Below are positions 25,947 to 35,679 of a stretch of 36,071 nt of DNA, one piece after another. The DNA lies in contig DATLGH010000061.1 in assembly GCA_035540635.1 (NCBI GenBank), forward strand, positions 1 to 36,071. The letters are read 5' to 3'. The position numbers and the translations under genes were made by a program. The stretch comes from Egibacteraceae bacterium. GTDB taxonomy: Bacteria > Actinomycetota > Nitriliruptoria > Euzebyales > Egibacteraceae. The notes beneath the pieces are model-generated. The model was given only the letters and a program-made list of their open reading frames with translations, did not search any database and had not been told where the DNA came from. Numbering within the stretch: the stretch's first letter is position 1; each line of letters starts with the position of its first letter.

Positions 25947-27782
25947 TCAGGGGGCGTGGTGGGTCGTAGCCCCCACGCTGACCCGCAGCAGGTCGGTGCC
26001 GCTGAACACGTAGAGGCGCCCCCCGGCGTCGACGCGCACCGGCGGGTTGGGGGTGAACGCGACGTGGACGAGGCCGCGCGCGAGCACGGTCGTCGCAAGC
26101 GTGACCGGGTCGATGCGGACGAGCCGCCTGCCGTCGACCCCGTAGAGCGCACCGTCGGCGGCGAGCAGCTCGCCGGTGCGCCCGGCGGTGAGGTTCCTGC
26201 TGGCGGTGACCTTGCGCGTGGCGGCGTCGAGGGCGAACAGCGTCGCGTCGCGGGCCAGGCCGTAGACGGTGCCGCCGATGGCCGCCAGGCCTGAAAGGCG
26301 CCCGCCGCCGGGGACCGGCACCGTCGCCCACAGCCGCCGGCCCGTGCGCGCCTCGACCGCGGCGAGGCGCGCGTCGTCGCCGATGCCGCCGACCACGGCG
26401 ACGGCGCCGGGCAGCGACGTGACGGCGTTCGGCTCCTGGCCTCCGCCGAGCGGGTCGGGGTGGACGTGGAGCAGGGACCCCGCGTCGTCGGTGACGACGA
26501 GCGCGCCGCCCCCGGCGAAGTCGGCGTTGGCGACGACGAGCAGGAGGCCGGCCGCGGCGTCGTGGTGGATCGCCCGCGGCCGGTTGTAGACATCGGCCCA
26601 GTTGGCGACCCGGGCCGCGGCGCCGGCCCCCCGCACCTCCCAGAGCTGCCCGTTCGGGTAGGTCGCGAGGTAGGCCCTGGCGCCGACCGCCGTCGCGGTC
26701 TTCGCCTCGCCGGAGATGACGACGCGGCGTGAGCCGCTGCCGTCGGCGGCATGGACCTCGGCGGCGTTGTTCGTGCCGACGACCACGTCCTCGCCGGCGA
26801 CCGCGAGCGACTGGGGCCGCTCGACGCCGCCCTGCGCCCCCGCACCGACGAGGTCGGTCAGGGTGACCTCCCCCGTCGGCAGGTCGTGGCTGAACACGAT
26901 GCCGGGAGCGGTCACGCCGAGCAGCCGGTTGGCCACACGCACCGACCGCCGCGTGGGCACGTGCGCGACCGGGGTCGACAGCGCCTCGAGCGCACCCGTG
27001 CGCCGGTCCATCCGGTAGAGGGTGCCCGAGGCGATGCCGCTGAAGTAGACGCTGCGGCCATCGACCTCGACCGCCCCGACGGCGTGCTCTCCGGGCGGCT
27101 CGACGATGCGGTAGCTCGCCGGGTTATGGCGGTCGATCACGCCGACCCGCGCGGGCTCGGCCTGCGTCGCGGCGACCACGAGCAACTCGGTCACGCGCAG
27201 GGAGTAGACCCCGACGCCGTCGCGGAGCTCCGGCGGGAGGATGTGGCGGGCCGCCCCGGAAGCCCGGTCGATGGCCACGAGCCCGGCGCGCCGCCGGCCC
27301 AGGCCGACGTAGACGGTGTCGGCGGTGGCGGCGACCGCGGTGACCTCGCTGCCGGTGGGGTCGGCGAAGGCGAGCCGTCGGACCCGGCGGGTGGCGATGT
27401 CGTAGGCGAAGACCACGCCGCTTCGCGCGGTCCCGAGGTAGAGGGTGCGCCCGTCAGGGGAGGCCGCCATCGACGAGTAGGCCTGGTCGAGGGGCCGGGA
27501 CCCCTCGAGCCTGCGCCGCGTCGCGTCGAAGCGGTAGAGGTTCGCCTCGCCTCCACGGGTCCCCCACATGCCGATGTAGACGTCCGCGCCGATCGCCGCC
27601 ATCGCCCAGCAGCGCAGACCCGTCGGGATGAGGAGGGTGTCGGTGACGAGACGCCGCGCGGGGTCGTACTCGGCGAGGCGCGCCGGTTGGAGGCCGAGCG
27701 TGACGACGTACAGCCGCTCGCCGTTCCAGGCGGCGCTGTTCGCCGGGAACCCGCTCGCCGCCGGCCCGAGGTTCTCGATCAC
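25947..27782 (-). CDS. Beta-propeller repeat protein (PQQ/YVTN-like)
   Basis: The 611 residues are made of repeated blocks of about 40-45 residues, each with strands of the form VYVG/LYLG followed by Asp and Arg ([52 protein letters not shown]). This is the pattern of WD/PQQ/YVTN-type propellers, probably two propellers in tandem. No enzyme residues can be named. Similar proteins that I recall from Streptomyces are exported, but this one starts with no signal peptide and only 67 bases lie between it and clpX. GTG 27782 is the first possible start after an in-frame stop. The ribosome-binding site is poor. Function is unknown; it lies between clpX and valS. Confidence 0.75.
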   Translation of the reverse strand: MIENLGPAASGFPANSAAWNGERLYVVTLGLQPARLAEYDPARRLVTDTLLIPTGLRCWAMAAIGADVYIGMWGTRGGEANLYRFDATRRRLEGSRPLDQAYSSMAASPDGRTLYLGTARSGVVFAYDIATRRVRRLAFADPTGSEVTAVAATADTVYVGLGRRRAGLVAIDRASGAARHILPPELRDGVGVYSLRVTELLVVAATQAEPARVGVIDRHNPASYRIVEPPGEHAVGAVEVDGRSVYFSGIASGTLYRMDRRTGALEALSTPVAHVPTRRSVRVANRLLGVTAPGIVFSHDLPTGEVTLTDLVGAGAQGGVERPQSLAVAGEDVVVGTNNAAEVHAADGSGSRRVVISGEAKTATAVGARAYLATYPNGQLWEVRGAGAAARVANWADVYNRPRAIHHDAAAGLLLVVANADFAGGGALVVTDDAGSLLHVHPDPLGGGQEPNAVTSLPGAVAVVGGIGDDARLAAVEARTGRRLWATVPVPGGGRLSGLAAIGGTVYGLARDATLFALDAATRKVTASRNLTAGRTGELLAADGALYGVDGRRLVRIDPVTLATTVLARGLVHVAFTPNPPVRVDAGGRLYVFSGTDLLRVSVGATTHHAP

Positions 27783-27849
27783 GCCGGATCCACGCCTACG
27801 GCGGCACCGGCCGCGTCAGGTCCTCATGTCGCCCAGTCGGGGCGCCCCA

Positions 27850-29142
<1,293 letters not shown>

Positions 29143-29229
29143 CCCTGCTCGTCCCCTTCCGGTTCCCGTCGCTCGGCGTCATGGTAGCGAACCCGGGTCC
29201 CGCAGACACGGTCCCCCGACGCCGCCCGG

Positions 29230-29865
29230 TCAGCTCGCCCGAAGAGCAGCCTCCTGCAGCTTGCGGGTCTCGATGACCCCGTCGATCACGCCGTACTCCT
29301 TGGCCTCGGCGGCCGTCATGATGAAGTCGCGGTCGGTGTCCGAGGAGATCTTCTCGATCGGCTGACCGGTCTTGCCGGCGAGGATCTCGTCGAGCAGGTC
29401 GCGGATCCTCTGGATCTCCCGGGCCTGGATCTCGATGTCGACCGACTGCCCCTCCGCCCCGCCGTGCGGCTGGTGGAGCAGCATCCGGCTGTGGGGGGTG
29501 GCGAAGCGCTTGCCCTTCGTGCCGGCGGCGAGGAGGACCGCCGCCGCGCTCGCCGCCTGGCCGAGGCAGAACGTGCCGACGTCGGGCTTGATGAACTCCA
29601 TCGTGTCGTAGATGGCCAGTGCCGCGGTCACCGACCCGCCCGGTGAGTTGATGTAGAGGTTGATGTCCTTGTCGGGGTCCTCGCCCTCGAGATGGAGCAG
29701 CTGGGCCATCATGAGGTTGGCGATCTCGTCGGTGATCGGCGTGCCGAGGAAGATGATGCGCTCCTTCAGCAGCCGCGAGTAGATGTCGAACGAGCGCTCC
29801 CCCCGATTGGTCTGCTCGATGACCATGGGGACGAGGTAGTTCGCGACGGGCTCCACAGCTGGCAT
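29230..29865 (-). CDS. clpP: ClpP protease subunit
   Basis: ClpP is the serine peptidase chamber of ClpXP/ClpCP. The 211 residues contain Ser106 (LGQAASAAA), His131 (MLLHQPHGG) and Asp180 (SSDTDRD), with the same Ser-His and His-Asp spacing as the Escherichia coli enzyme (25 and 49 residues), so it should be active. AAGGAG lies seven bases before ATG 29865. Most Actinomycetota have two tandem clpP genes between tig and clpX; here there is one. A second copy could lie outside the window. Confidence 0.97.
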   Translation of the reverse strand: MPAVEPVANYLVPMVIEQTNRGERSFDIYSRLLKERIIFLGTPITDEIANLMMAQLLHLEGEDPDKDINLYINSPGGSVTAALAIYDTMEFIKPDVGTFCLGQAASAAAVLLAAGTKGKRFATPHSRMLLHQPHGGAEGQSVDIEIQAREIQRIRDLLDEILAGKTGQPIEKISSDTDRDFIMTAAEAKEYGVIDGVIETRKLQEAALRAS

Positions 29866-29903
29866 CCTCGGACTCCTTCGCAGGTGTGGGGCCACGATAC
29901 CGC

Positions 29904-31259
29904 TCAGGATGCGGTGTCGTCGCCAAGGTCGGTGCGGTCGGTGGACGGCGCCTCCTCGGCGGCCTGCGGCGGGCCGGACAGGACCTGCACGCCCGCCACG
30001 AGGTGCTCGACGGCCTTGCGCCGGTAGGTCTGCCCGACCAGGGCGGTGACGCCCTCAGGGTGGCCCATGAGCTCGGCGAGCTCGTTCGCGTCGCGCCCGA
30101 GGTGCGCGGCCTGCCGGGTGAGCTCCTCGCGCAGGTCGTCGCTCTCGACCTCGATACCGGCGTCGCGGGCGACCGCCTCGACGACAAGCTGGGCCTTCAC
30201 CGACTTGCGCGCCTCCGCCTCGAAGCGCTCGAGCAGCTGCTCGTTGCTCAGGCCCGCTGCGGACAGGAAGGCGTCGAGGGGCATGCCGTACTGCTCGGCC
30301 TGCCGCTCGACCTGCTCGAGGCGGTAGCGCAGCTCGCTCGCCACCATCGACGGGGGCAGGGGCACCTCGACGAGGTCGCTCACGGCCTCGACGACCCGTC
30401 CGCGAAGCGCGTCCCTCGCCTGGGCGAGCTTCTCGGCGGCCAGGTGCTCGCGCAGCGCCGACCGCAGCTCCTCGACGGTCTCGAACTCGCTCGCGTCGGC
30501 GACGAACTCGTCGTCGAGGTCGGGCAGGCGCCGGGTCTTCACCTCCTTGACGATCACCGTGAACGCCACCTGCTGTCCAGCGCGCTCGCCGTAGTCGGCG
30601 CCGAGCGTGTCGGTGAACTTCAGGATCGCGCCGGCCCTCGCGCCGACGAGGTTGCGGTCGAGCTCGGAGTCGGTCTGCTCAGGGTCGCCGACCTCGTAGA
30701 CGGTGTCGTCGGCGCTCGCCTCGGGGACCGCCTCGCCGCCGCGGGCGCCGCTGACGCTCATGAGGACGTGGTCACCGACCCGTGCGGGGCGGGTGACCGT
30801 CTCGAGGGTCGCGAAGCGCTCCCGGAGCCGCTCGATCTGCTCGTCGACCTCCGCGTCGGTGACTTCCCAGTCGGGGTGCGGGATCTGCAGCTGCGCGTAG
30901 TCCGGGACCTCGATCTCGGGCCGGACCTCCACGGTGGCGGAGAACACCGCCTCGCGGCCGTCCTCGAACGTCTCGAGCTCGATCTCGGGCTGGCTGATGA
31001 CCGCGAGCTCCTCCGCCTGGGCCGCTTCGCTGTAGAAGCGAGGAAGGGCGTCGCGGGCCGCCTCCGCCCAGATGGCGTCCTTGCCGAGACGGCTCTCCAG
31101 CACGCGCTTGGGTGCCCGGCCCGGGCGGAAGCCGGGGATGCGGACCTCGCTGGCGAGCCGGCGGGCGGCCTCGTCGATGGCCTCGGTGACGCGACTGGGC
31201 TCCACGGTCACGGTGAGCTTCACCGTGGTGTCGTCGACGCGCTCGACGGTGGTCTTCAC
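29904..31259 (-). CDS. tig: Trigger factor (ribosome-associated chaperone)
   Basis: Tig shields nascent chains at the ribosome exit and has peptidyl-prolyl isomerase activity. The 451 residues have the ribosome-binding N-domain with [17 protein letters not shown], a PPIase domain (about 155-245, [13 protein letters not shown]) and the C-terminal helical arms ([20 protein letters not shown]), ending in an acidic tail. GTG 31259 has AAGGTG five bases upstream; the frame upstream of it has no Tig similarity. It is followed by clpP after 38 bases, a chaperone-protease grouping. Confidence 0.96.
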   Translation of the reverse strand: MKTTVERVDDTTVKLTVTVEPSRVTEAIDEAARRLASEVRIPGFRPGRAPKRVLESRLGKDAIWAEAARDALPRFYSEAAQAEELAVISQPEIELETFEDGREAVFSATVEVRPEIEVPDYAQLQIPHPDWEVTDAEVDEQIERLRERFATLETVTRPARVGDHVLMSVSGARGGEAVPEASADDTVYEVGDPEQTDSELDRNLVGARAGAILKFTDTLGADYGERAGQQVAFTVIVKEVKTRRLPDLDDEFVADASEFETVEELRSALREHLAAEKLAQARDALRGRVVEAVSDLVEVPLPPSMVASELRYRLEQVERQAEQYGMPLDAFLSAAGLSNEQLLERFEAEARKSVKAQLVVEAVARDAGIEVESDDLREELTRQAAHLGRDANELAELMGHPEGVTALVGQTYRRKAVEHLVAGVQVLSGPPQAAEEAPSTDRTDLGDDTAS

Positions 31260-31294
31260 GTGCGCACCTTGCCTGCGAGGGGACCTGGACGGCC

Positions 31295-31300
31295 ATCGTA
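31295..31300 (-). promoter_or_regulatory. Possible -10 box for tig
   Basis: TACGAT on the minus strand lies 35 bases before the tig start, in the 52-base gap. The nearest -35-like string, TTGGCG, is 19 bases upstream, which is long. Confidence 0.25.
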
Positions 31301-31311
31301 GGAGCGGCGCG

Positions 31312-31563
31312 TCACGGGGCGCCAATGGTCCGGTCCGCGAGGCGCCGCTCGACGCGCGGGGGCGTCGCGCGCCGTCGCCACCGACGCAGGGCGGCTCGAG
31401 CGAGCGCGGACAGCGCCCAGGCCGCGAGCACACCGACCGCAACAGCCACGGCGAGGCTCGCCATGAGCTGGGCGAACAGGACGAGCACGATGGCGGCGAC
31501 GTCACCGGCGGTGAGGTCCGGCCACAGGAAGTCGAGGCCGGCGAGGACGGGTGGGATGAGCAT
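31312..31563 (-). CDS. Small membrane protein, unknown (83 residues)
   Basis: This gene is called from its AAAGGA ribosome-binding site six bases before ATG 31563, the two hydrophobic stretches (about residues 2-14 and 19-48) and the strongly basic tail (RAALRRWRRR, then PRVERRLADR). That is a small membrane protein with a positively charged cytoplasmic end. I do not recognise a family. ATG 31578 would add five residues. It is last in the lipid cassette, 38 bases after the 102-residue gene and 52 bases before tig. Confidence 0.6.
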   Translation of the reverse strand: MLIPPVLAGLDFLWPDLTAGDVAAIVLVLFAQLMASLAVAVAVGVLAAWALSALARAALRRWRRRATPPRVERRLADRTIGAP

Positions 31564-31601
31564 GGCCGGTCCTTTCATCGCGGGGTGAATACGCGGGGTG
31601 G

Positions 31602-31910
31602 TCAGCGCGCCGTGGCGCGGCGCCACGCGACGAGGGCGGCGCACGCCGCCCAGACGGGGGCGTAGGCGAGGGCGTTCAGCTCCCAGCCGTACACCCCGGC
31701 GCGGGAGGCGAGGAGGGCGAGCGACCCGGCAGCCGCCGCACCCAGGCACCAGCCGGCGCACCAGCCGGCCACCCGGCGCCGGGCGAGGTGCGCGCCGGCC
31801 ACCGCGCCGGCCAGGCCGGCGGGCGCCGACCAGACGATAGCGGCGCCGGTGAGCACGAGGAGCAAGAGGCTGGTGAAGCCGGGGCCGTCGAAACCGGCGA
31901 TGAGGACCAT
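31602..31910 (-). CDS. Small membrane protein, unknown (102 residues)
   Basis: The frame from ATG 31910 has AAAGG eight bases upstream and encodes three or four hydrophobic helices (TSLLLLVLTGAAIVW, LAGAVAGAH, WCLGAAAAGSLALLA, AYAPVWAACAALVAW) with short Arg-rich links. Cys and Trp residues cluster in AGWCAGWCLG. No family is recognised. It starts 17 bases after the PlsC-YqaA stop, so it is probably co-transcribed with the lipid genes and could be an accessory to them. Confidence 0.6.
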   Translation of the reverse strand: MVLIAGFDGPGFTSLLLLVLTGAAIVWSAPAGLAGAVAGAHLARRRVAGWCAGWCLGAAAAGSLALLASRAGVYGWELNALAYAPVWAACAALVAWRRATAR

Positions 31911-31927
31911 GGCGAGGGCCTTTCGTC

Positions 31928-33316
31928 TCAGGAGCGGGCAACGACCTCGACGAGGCCGAGGGTGAACAGCACGAGCAGGCAGGCCACGGCGGCGGCGTAC
32001 ACCCCGGGGACGCGCCGGGGCGGGCACAAGCGGCGCAGCACGGCGCCGAGGCCGGCCATGACCGCCGCGACGGCGAGCATGCGGGCCCCGCGCGCCAGGG
32101 CCGTGACCGCGAGGAACGGGCCGAGTGCGGCGCCCTCGCCGGCGGCCTGGAACGCGAACGCCTTGTAGGGCACCGCGGACAGCGGCTGGGTCCAGACCCC
32201 TCCCGCCCCGGCGTCGGCGAGCAGGGTGCGTGCGGTGTCGGCCATGCCGGCGGTCACAAGCGGCAGCGCGGGCACGTGGCCCGCGGCGCCGAGGCCCCAG
32301 GCGGCGGCGCCTCCGGTCACCGATCCGGCGGCCCCGGCGAGCGCGAGCGGCAGGAACCGGGTCGGGGCGGCGGCGGCGAGCAGGCCGATGCCGAGGTCGG
32401 GTATGACGGGGAAGACGAGCGCCTCGGCGAACGACCAGGCGAAGACCACCGCGATGCCGCGGGGGGTTGCGGCGAGGGCGCGGGCCCGGGCGTACACGGT
32501 GGGCCGGGGCGCCCGGCGGCCGGCTGGGCCGCCGTCGGCGGCCGCCCCCGCGTCACGCGTGTTCCCGGCCGCGGTCGCTGCTGCGGCGTCGGCGGCGAGG
32601 TGGCGGACCCGGTCCTGGAGGTCCGCGGCGACGGCGGCGGGGTCCGCGCCGGGCGGGTAGCGGCGGGCCTGGCCGAACACCACCGCGACGGGTCCCCGGC
32701 GAGGACGCCGGGCGCCCTTCGGCAGCAGCGCCGCGGTGCCGGCCAGGCCCACCGGCACGACGGTCGCCCCGGCCACCGCGAGCCGGCCGATCCCCGCGCG
32801 GAACGGGCCCCCGTCTCGCGTGCCCTCGGGGAACAGCAGCACGACGCGGCCTGCGGCGAGCTGCGCGGCGGCGCGCTCCAGCCCCGCGGGCCCGCGGCGG
32901 GGGAACGGGAAGGCGCCGAGCAGCGCCGCGGAGAGCGTCCCGCGCAACCTGCCGGCGAAGAAGTAGTCCTCGGCGGCTGCGGGCGCGAGGCGGCCGCGCA
33001 GCCGGCGCGGGAGGGCGCGCAGGATCACCGCGGTGTCGGCGTGGCTCGTGTGGTTGGCGACGAGCACGACCGCGCCGTCGGGCAGCCTGTGGGCGCCATT
33101 CACGGGCAGCCGGCCGGCGGCGGCGCGCAGGAGCGGGAAGATCGCAAGCCTTCGCACGAGCACGCGCAGCGCAAGCAGGGGCCAGGTGCGGACCGCGCCC
33201 CGGTGGAGCGGGCCGGAGCGACCCACCCGCGAAGGCGTGGACGGTGGGGTGTGGCGGGCGGCGCCCGCGACGGGCTCGCAATGGGGCCGGGCGGCACCGA
33301 GCGGCGTCACGCCCAT
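31928..33316 (-). CDS. PlsC-type acyltransferase fused to a YqaA/DedA-like membrane domain
   Basis: The 462-residue protein has two parts. Residues about 60-230 are a 1-acylglycerol-3-phosphate acyltransferase-like domain with the NHTSHAD catalytic motif (HX4D) and FPEGTR. Residues about 300-445 resemble YqaA/VTT proteins of the DedA superfamily: the acidic-Pro motif SFAEALVFPVIPD and LSAVPYKAFAFQAAG, among four or five helices. DedA/VTT proteins include lipid scramblases, so one chain might make and move a lipid; that is inference. Between the parts is a Pro/Ala/Arg linker. ATG 33316 has a GGTGG stretch upstream; GTG 33310 overlaps the cdsA stop (GTGA) and is an equal candidate. Confidence 0.85.
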   Translation of the reverse strand: MGVTPLGAARPHCEPVAGAARHTPPSTPSRVGRSGPLHRGAVRTWPLLALRVLVRRLAIFPLLRAAAGRLPVNGAHRLPDGAVVLVANHTSHADTAVILRALPRRLRGRLAPAAAEDYFFAGRLRGTLSAALLGAFPFPRRGPAGLERAAAQLAAGRVVLLFPEGTRDGGPFRAGIGRLAVAGATVVPVGLAGTAALLPKGARRPRRGPVAVVFGQARRYPPGADPAAVAADLQDRVRHLAADAAAATAAGNTRDAGAAADGGPAGRRAPRPTVYARARALAATPRGIAVVFAWSFAEALVFPVIPDLGIGLLAAAAPTRFLPLALAGAAGSVTGGAAAWGLGAAGHVPALPLVTAGMADTARTLLADAGAGGVWTQPLSAVPYKAFAFQAAGEGAALGPFLAVTALARGARMLAVAAVMAGLGAVLRRLCPPRRVPGVYAAAVACLLVLFTLGLVEVVARS

Positions 33317-34221
33317 GCGAGCACCCACCCCGTGGCCAGCGGCGCGGCGACGAGCAAGGAGTCCGCCCGGTCGAGCAGGCCGCCGAAGCCGGGCAGCCAC
33401 CCCCCGGCGTCCTTCACGCCGGCGTGGCGCTTGACGAGCGACTCGAGCAGGTCACCCCACACACAGCCGGCGGCGACGACCACGGGCAGGCCGATGGCCA
33501 CCGGGGCGGGCAGGCCGGCCAGCGCGAAGCCCATGAGCGCGACACCAGCTGCCGCGCCGGCGAGGTTGCCCGCGACGCCGGCGCGCGTCTTCGCGGGGCT
33601 GATCCGAGCGGCGAGGGCGGCGCCGCCGAGGCCACGGCCGGCGACGAACGCGCCGACGTCGCTCGCGGCCACCGCGACGACGAGGGCGAGGAGAATGCCT
33701 GCCCCACCCGGGACGTGCAGGCGCAGCACGAGCAGGCATCCGGCCAGCCACGGCACCCACGCGAACCCGAGGGCGGCGGCCGCGAGGTCGCGCAGCCCCC
33801 CGGGGTCCTGGCGGACGAGCGGGACGGCCGAGGCGGCGAGCAGAAGCGCGGGCAGCAGCACGAGCCAGGCGAGGGGCGAGCAGGCAGCAGCCGCACAGGC
33901 GACCACCGCGGCGGCGCACAGCCCGTGGCGCCACCCCCGCGGCAGTCGCACCAGGCCCGCGTACTCCCGGCCGGCCTGCAGGGCCAGGGCGGTGACCGCC
34001 GCCAGCGCCCCCCAGGAGCTCGCCACGGCGAGCGCGAGGAGCGGCGCAACGGCGGCCCAGCTCGCCCAGCGCCGCAGCAGCGTCCGACCCGGCAGGTCGC
34101 CCACGCCGCGGCGCTCGGCGACGAGGACGGCGGCGAGGCCGGCGAACAGGACCGCGCCGATCCGCGTGGCGCCGGGACCGAGGAGCGGCGCCGACGTCTG
34201 CCCGAGCACTGCGGCGCTCAC
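33307..34221 (-). CDS. cdsA: Phosphatidate cytidylyltransferase (CDP-diacylglycerol synthase)
   Basis: CdsA converts phosphatidate and CTP to CDP-diacylglycerol, the precursor of all phospholipids, in the membrane. The 304 residues have about eight helices and the C-terminal family signature SLVKRHAGVKDAGG followed by LPGFGGLLDRAD. In that signature the usual His (PGHGG) is Phe279, and the residue before the last Asp is Ala. AASDVGAFVAGR and ISPAKTRAG also fit the family. GTG 34221 overlaps the stop of the phosphatidyltransferase (GTGA). The Phe might mean a divergent substrate; a second cdsA elsewhere in the genome would support that. Confidence 0.88.
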   Translation of the reverse strand: MSAAVLGQTSAPLLGPGATRIGAVLFAGLAAVLVAERRGVGDLPGRTLLRRWASWAAVAPLLALAVASSWGALAAVTALALQAGREYAGLVRLPRGWRHGLCAAAVVACAAAACSPLAWLVLLPALLLAASAVPLVRQDPGGLRDLAAAALGFAWVPWLAGCLLVLRLHVPGGAGILLALVVAVAASDVGAFVAGRGLGGAALAARISPAKTRAGVAGNLAGAAAGVALMGFALAGLPAPVAIGLPVVVAAGCVWGDLLESLVKRHAGVKDAGGWLPGFGGLLDRADSLLVAAPLATGWVLAWA

Positions 34222-34910
34222 GGCGCGCTCACCGCCCGGGGCGTCCGGGGCGTCCGGGCCGTCGCGCGGCGCAGCCGGACCAACCGCGCGACGGCCGTGA
34301 CCACCCCGCCGGCGAGCACGGCGGCGGCGGCGACGGTGATCGGCGTCGCCGCGCCGGTAGCGCCCGCGGCGGCGGCGCCCAGACCGACCACGGCGACGCG
34401 TTCGGCCTTGCCGAACGGACCGCCGCAGTCCCGTCGCCCCGTGACGGCGAGGGCGAGCACCCCGACGAGGCTGGCCGCGAGCGCCGCGGCCAGCGCGCCG
34501 GCGGCCAGGGCCGTGGACGTCACGGCCGCCACACCGGCGAGCAGGCCGACGTCCCCGAGGCGGTCCCCCACCTCGTTCGCCACCACGCCGGACGGCCCCG
34601 CTGCGCCGCTCCTGCGCGCCAGCCGGCCGTCGAGGGCGTTGGCCGCCAGGCGGGCGACGCCGAGCGGTCCGACCGCCATCCACAGCGCCGGCGTGTCGAG
34701 CAGCGCGCCGAGCGCGAGGCACGTCCCGGCGGCCCAGCCGAACGCGGCCCCGGCGGCGGTGACGGTGCCCGGGCGCACCCCCCGGACGGCGAGTGCGTCC
34801 TCGAGCGGAGCAAGCCGGCGGGTGAACCACGGCTTGGCCGCGTACAGGCCGCAGGGCGGGCGGACGTCGCTGGTCCGCGGGGTCCCGATGCCACGCTGCT
34901 CGACGGCCAC
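34218..34910 (-). CDS. CDP-alcohol phosphatidyltransferase family protein
   Basis: The family joins CDP-diacylglycerol (or another CDP-alcohol) to an alcohol. The 230 residues have about six helices and the signature NALDGRLAR (91-99), Gly108, Asn112 and Asp116. Compared with DxxDGxxAR-x8-GxxxDxxxD, the first and third Asp are Asn91 and Asn112. I recall relatives with the same NxxDG...N pattern, so this may be a subfamily rather than decay, but cannot check it. AGGGGAG five bases before GTG 34910 is an excellent ribosome-binding site. It is first of the lipid cassette. The product lipid cannot be told. Confidence 0.85.
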   Translation of the reverse strand: MAVEQRGIGTPRTSDVRPPCGLYAAKPWFTRRLAPLEDALAVRGVRPGTVTAAGAAFGWAAGTCLALGALLDTPALWMAVGPLGVARLAANALDGRLARRSGAAGPSGVVANEVGDRLGDVGLLAGVAAVTSTALAAGALAAALAASLVGVLALAVTGRRDCGGPFGKAERVAVVGLGAAAAGATGAATPITVAAAAVLAGGVVTAVARLVRLRRATARTPRTPRAVSAP

Positions 34911-34930
34911 CGCTTCTCCCCTCCTCGGCG

Positions 34931-35545
34931 TTGTGTCCGATCGTGCGGCGCCGTCGCGGCGGAGCCATCAGGGACATCCCCGATCTCCTCCCGGGGACGG
35001 CCGGGGCCAGTCTTGGGGGGCGGCCCGGAGCGTTTGGCGGAGCGGCCTCGCCGCGGGCCGTCGCCGCCGGGGTCGCGCGCACCGTCGACGCCATTGCGCG
35101 GGCGGTTGCGCCGGGCGTGGGAGCGGCGGGCACGCCTCGTCGGCGGTGGTGCCGTCCTGGGCTCGCGCTGATGTACCAGCCGGCGCTGCGGCTGGCGGCG
35201 TCGACGGTCGACCTCGACGAAGACGCTGCCGGGGCCGCCGGCTTCCCGCCCCTCGACGAGCGCTCGAGCGTCCTCGCCGCGGACGGCTCCGTCCTCGCGA
35301 TGCTCCACGGCGAGGTCGACCGCCGCGTGGTCCCGCTCGACCAGATCCCCGGGCACGTGCGGCACGCGGTCATCACCGCCGAGGAGCGGCGCTTCAACCG
35401 AGCCCGGCGGCCACGACCCCGAGGCGATCGCCCAGGCGTTCGGGGCGAACTGCGGGGGCGCAGGCGCGGCGCGGTCATCCGGGCCAGCCCCGAGGAGGGC
35501 TACCTCGACGAGGGGGCGGCGCACGCCGCCATGCTGGCCCCGCCC
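34931..35545 (+). pseudogene. Decayed class A penicillin-binding protein (GT51 glycosyltransferase) fragment
   Basis: Frame 2 reads PPLDERSSVLAADGSVLAML, VPLDQIPGHVRHAVITAEERRF, which is the start of a class A penicillin-binding protein glycosyltransferase, with the catalytic Glu in the E-[DE]-RRF motif. The natural continuation, EPGGHDPEAIAQAFGANCGG, appears one base out of frame just after the Asn codon at 35396-35398 (one extra base in AACC). A later piece, SPEEGYLDEGAAHAAMLAPP, is back in the first frame. The remaining glycosyltransferase and all of the transpeptidase domain are absent. A usual N-terminal membrane helix is not clear. The left limit is uncertain; ATG 35171 is the last plausible start. 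A sequencing error alone would not explain the missing downstream part. Confidence 0.7.
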
Positions 35546-35592
35546 AGGGGATGCTTGGGTCGGATCGCCGGGGCATGCCGACGCCCTGGTCG

Positions 35593-35598
35593 TATGCT
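35593..35598 (+). promoter_or_regulatory. Possible -10 box of tRNA-Pro
   Basis: TATGCT lies seven bases before the mature 5' end of the tRNA. A -35 is poor (GGGGCA, 17 bases upstream). Confidence 0.3.
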
Positions 35599-35605
35599 GG
35601 CGTCA

Positions 35606-35679
35606 CGGGACGTGGCGCAGCTTGGCAGCGCGCCGCCTTTGGGTGGCGGAGGTCGCGGGTTCAAATCCCGCCGTCCCGA
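35606..35679 (+). tRNA. tRNA-Pro (anticodon UGG)
   Basis: The 74 bases fold into a full cloverleaf. The acceptor stem is CGGGACG with CGTCCCG (seven pairs). The D stem is GCGC with GCGC, the anticodon stem CCGCC with GGCGG around TTTGGGT (anticodon TGG at 35640-35642), and the T stem GCGGG with CCCGC around TTCAAAT. The discriminator is A35679. CCA is not encoded. Starting with C1-G72 is typical of tRNA-Pro. It reads CCN proline codons, in particular CCA/CCG. Confidence 0.96.

Noticed and set aside
25903-26331. Upstream extension of valS to 1014 codons
   Set aside because: The added part overlaps the beta-propeller gene in another phase and has no synthetase features; ValS proteins start near ATG 25902.
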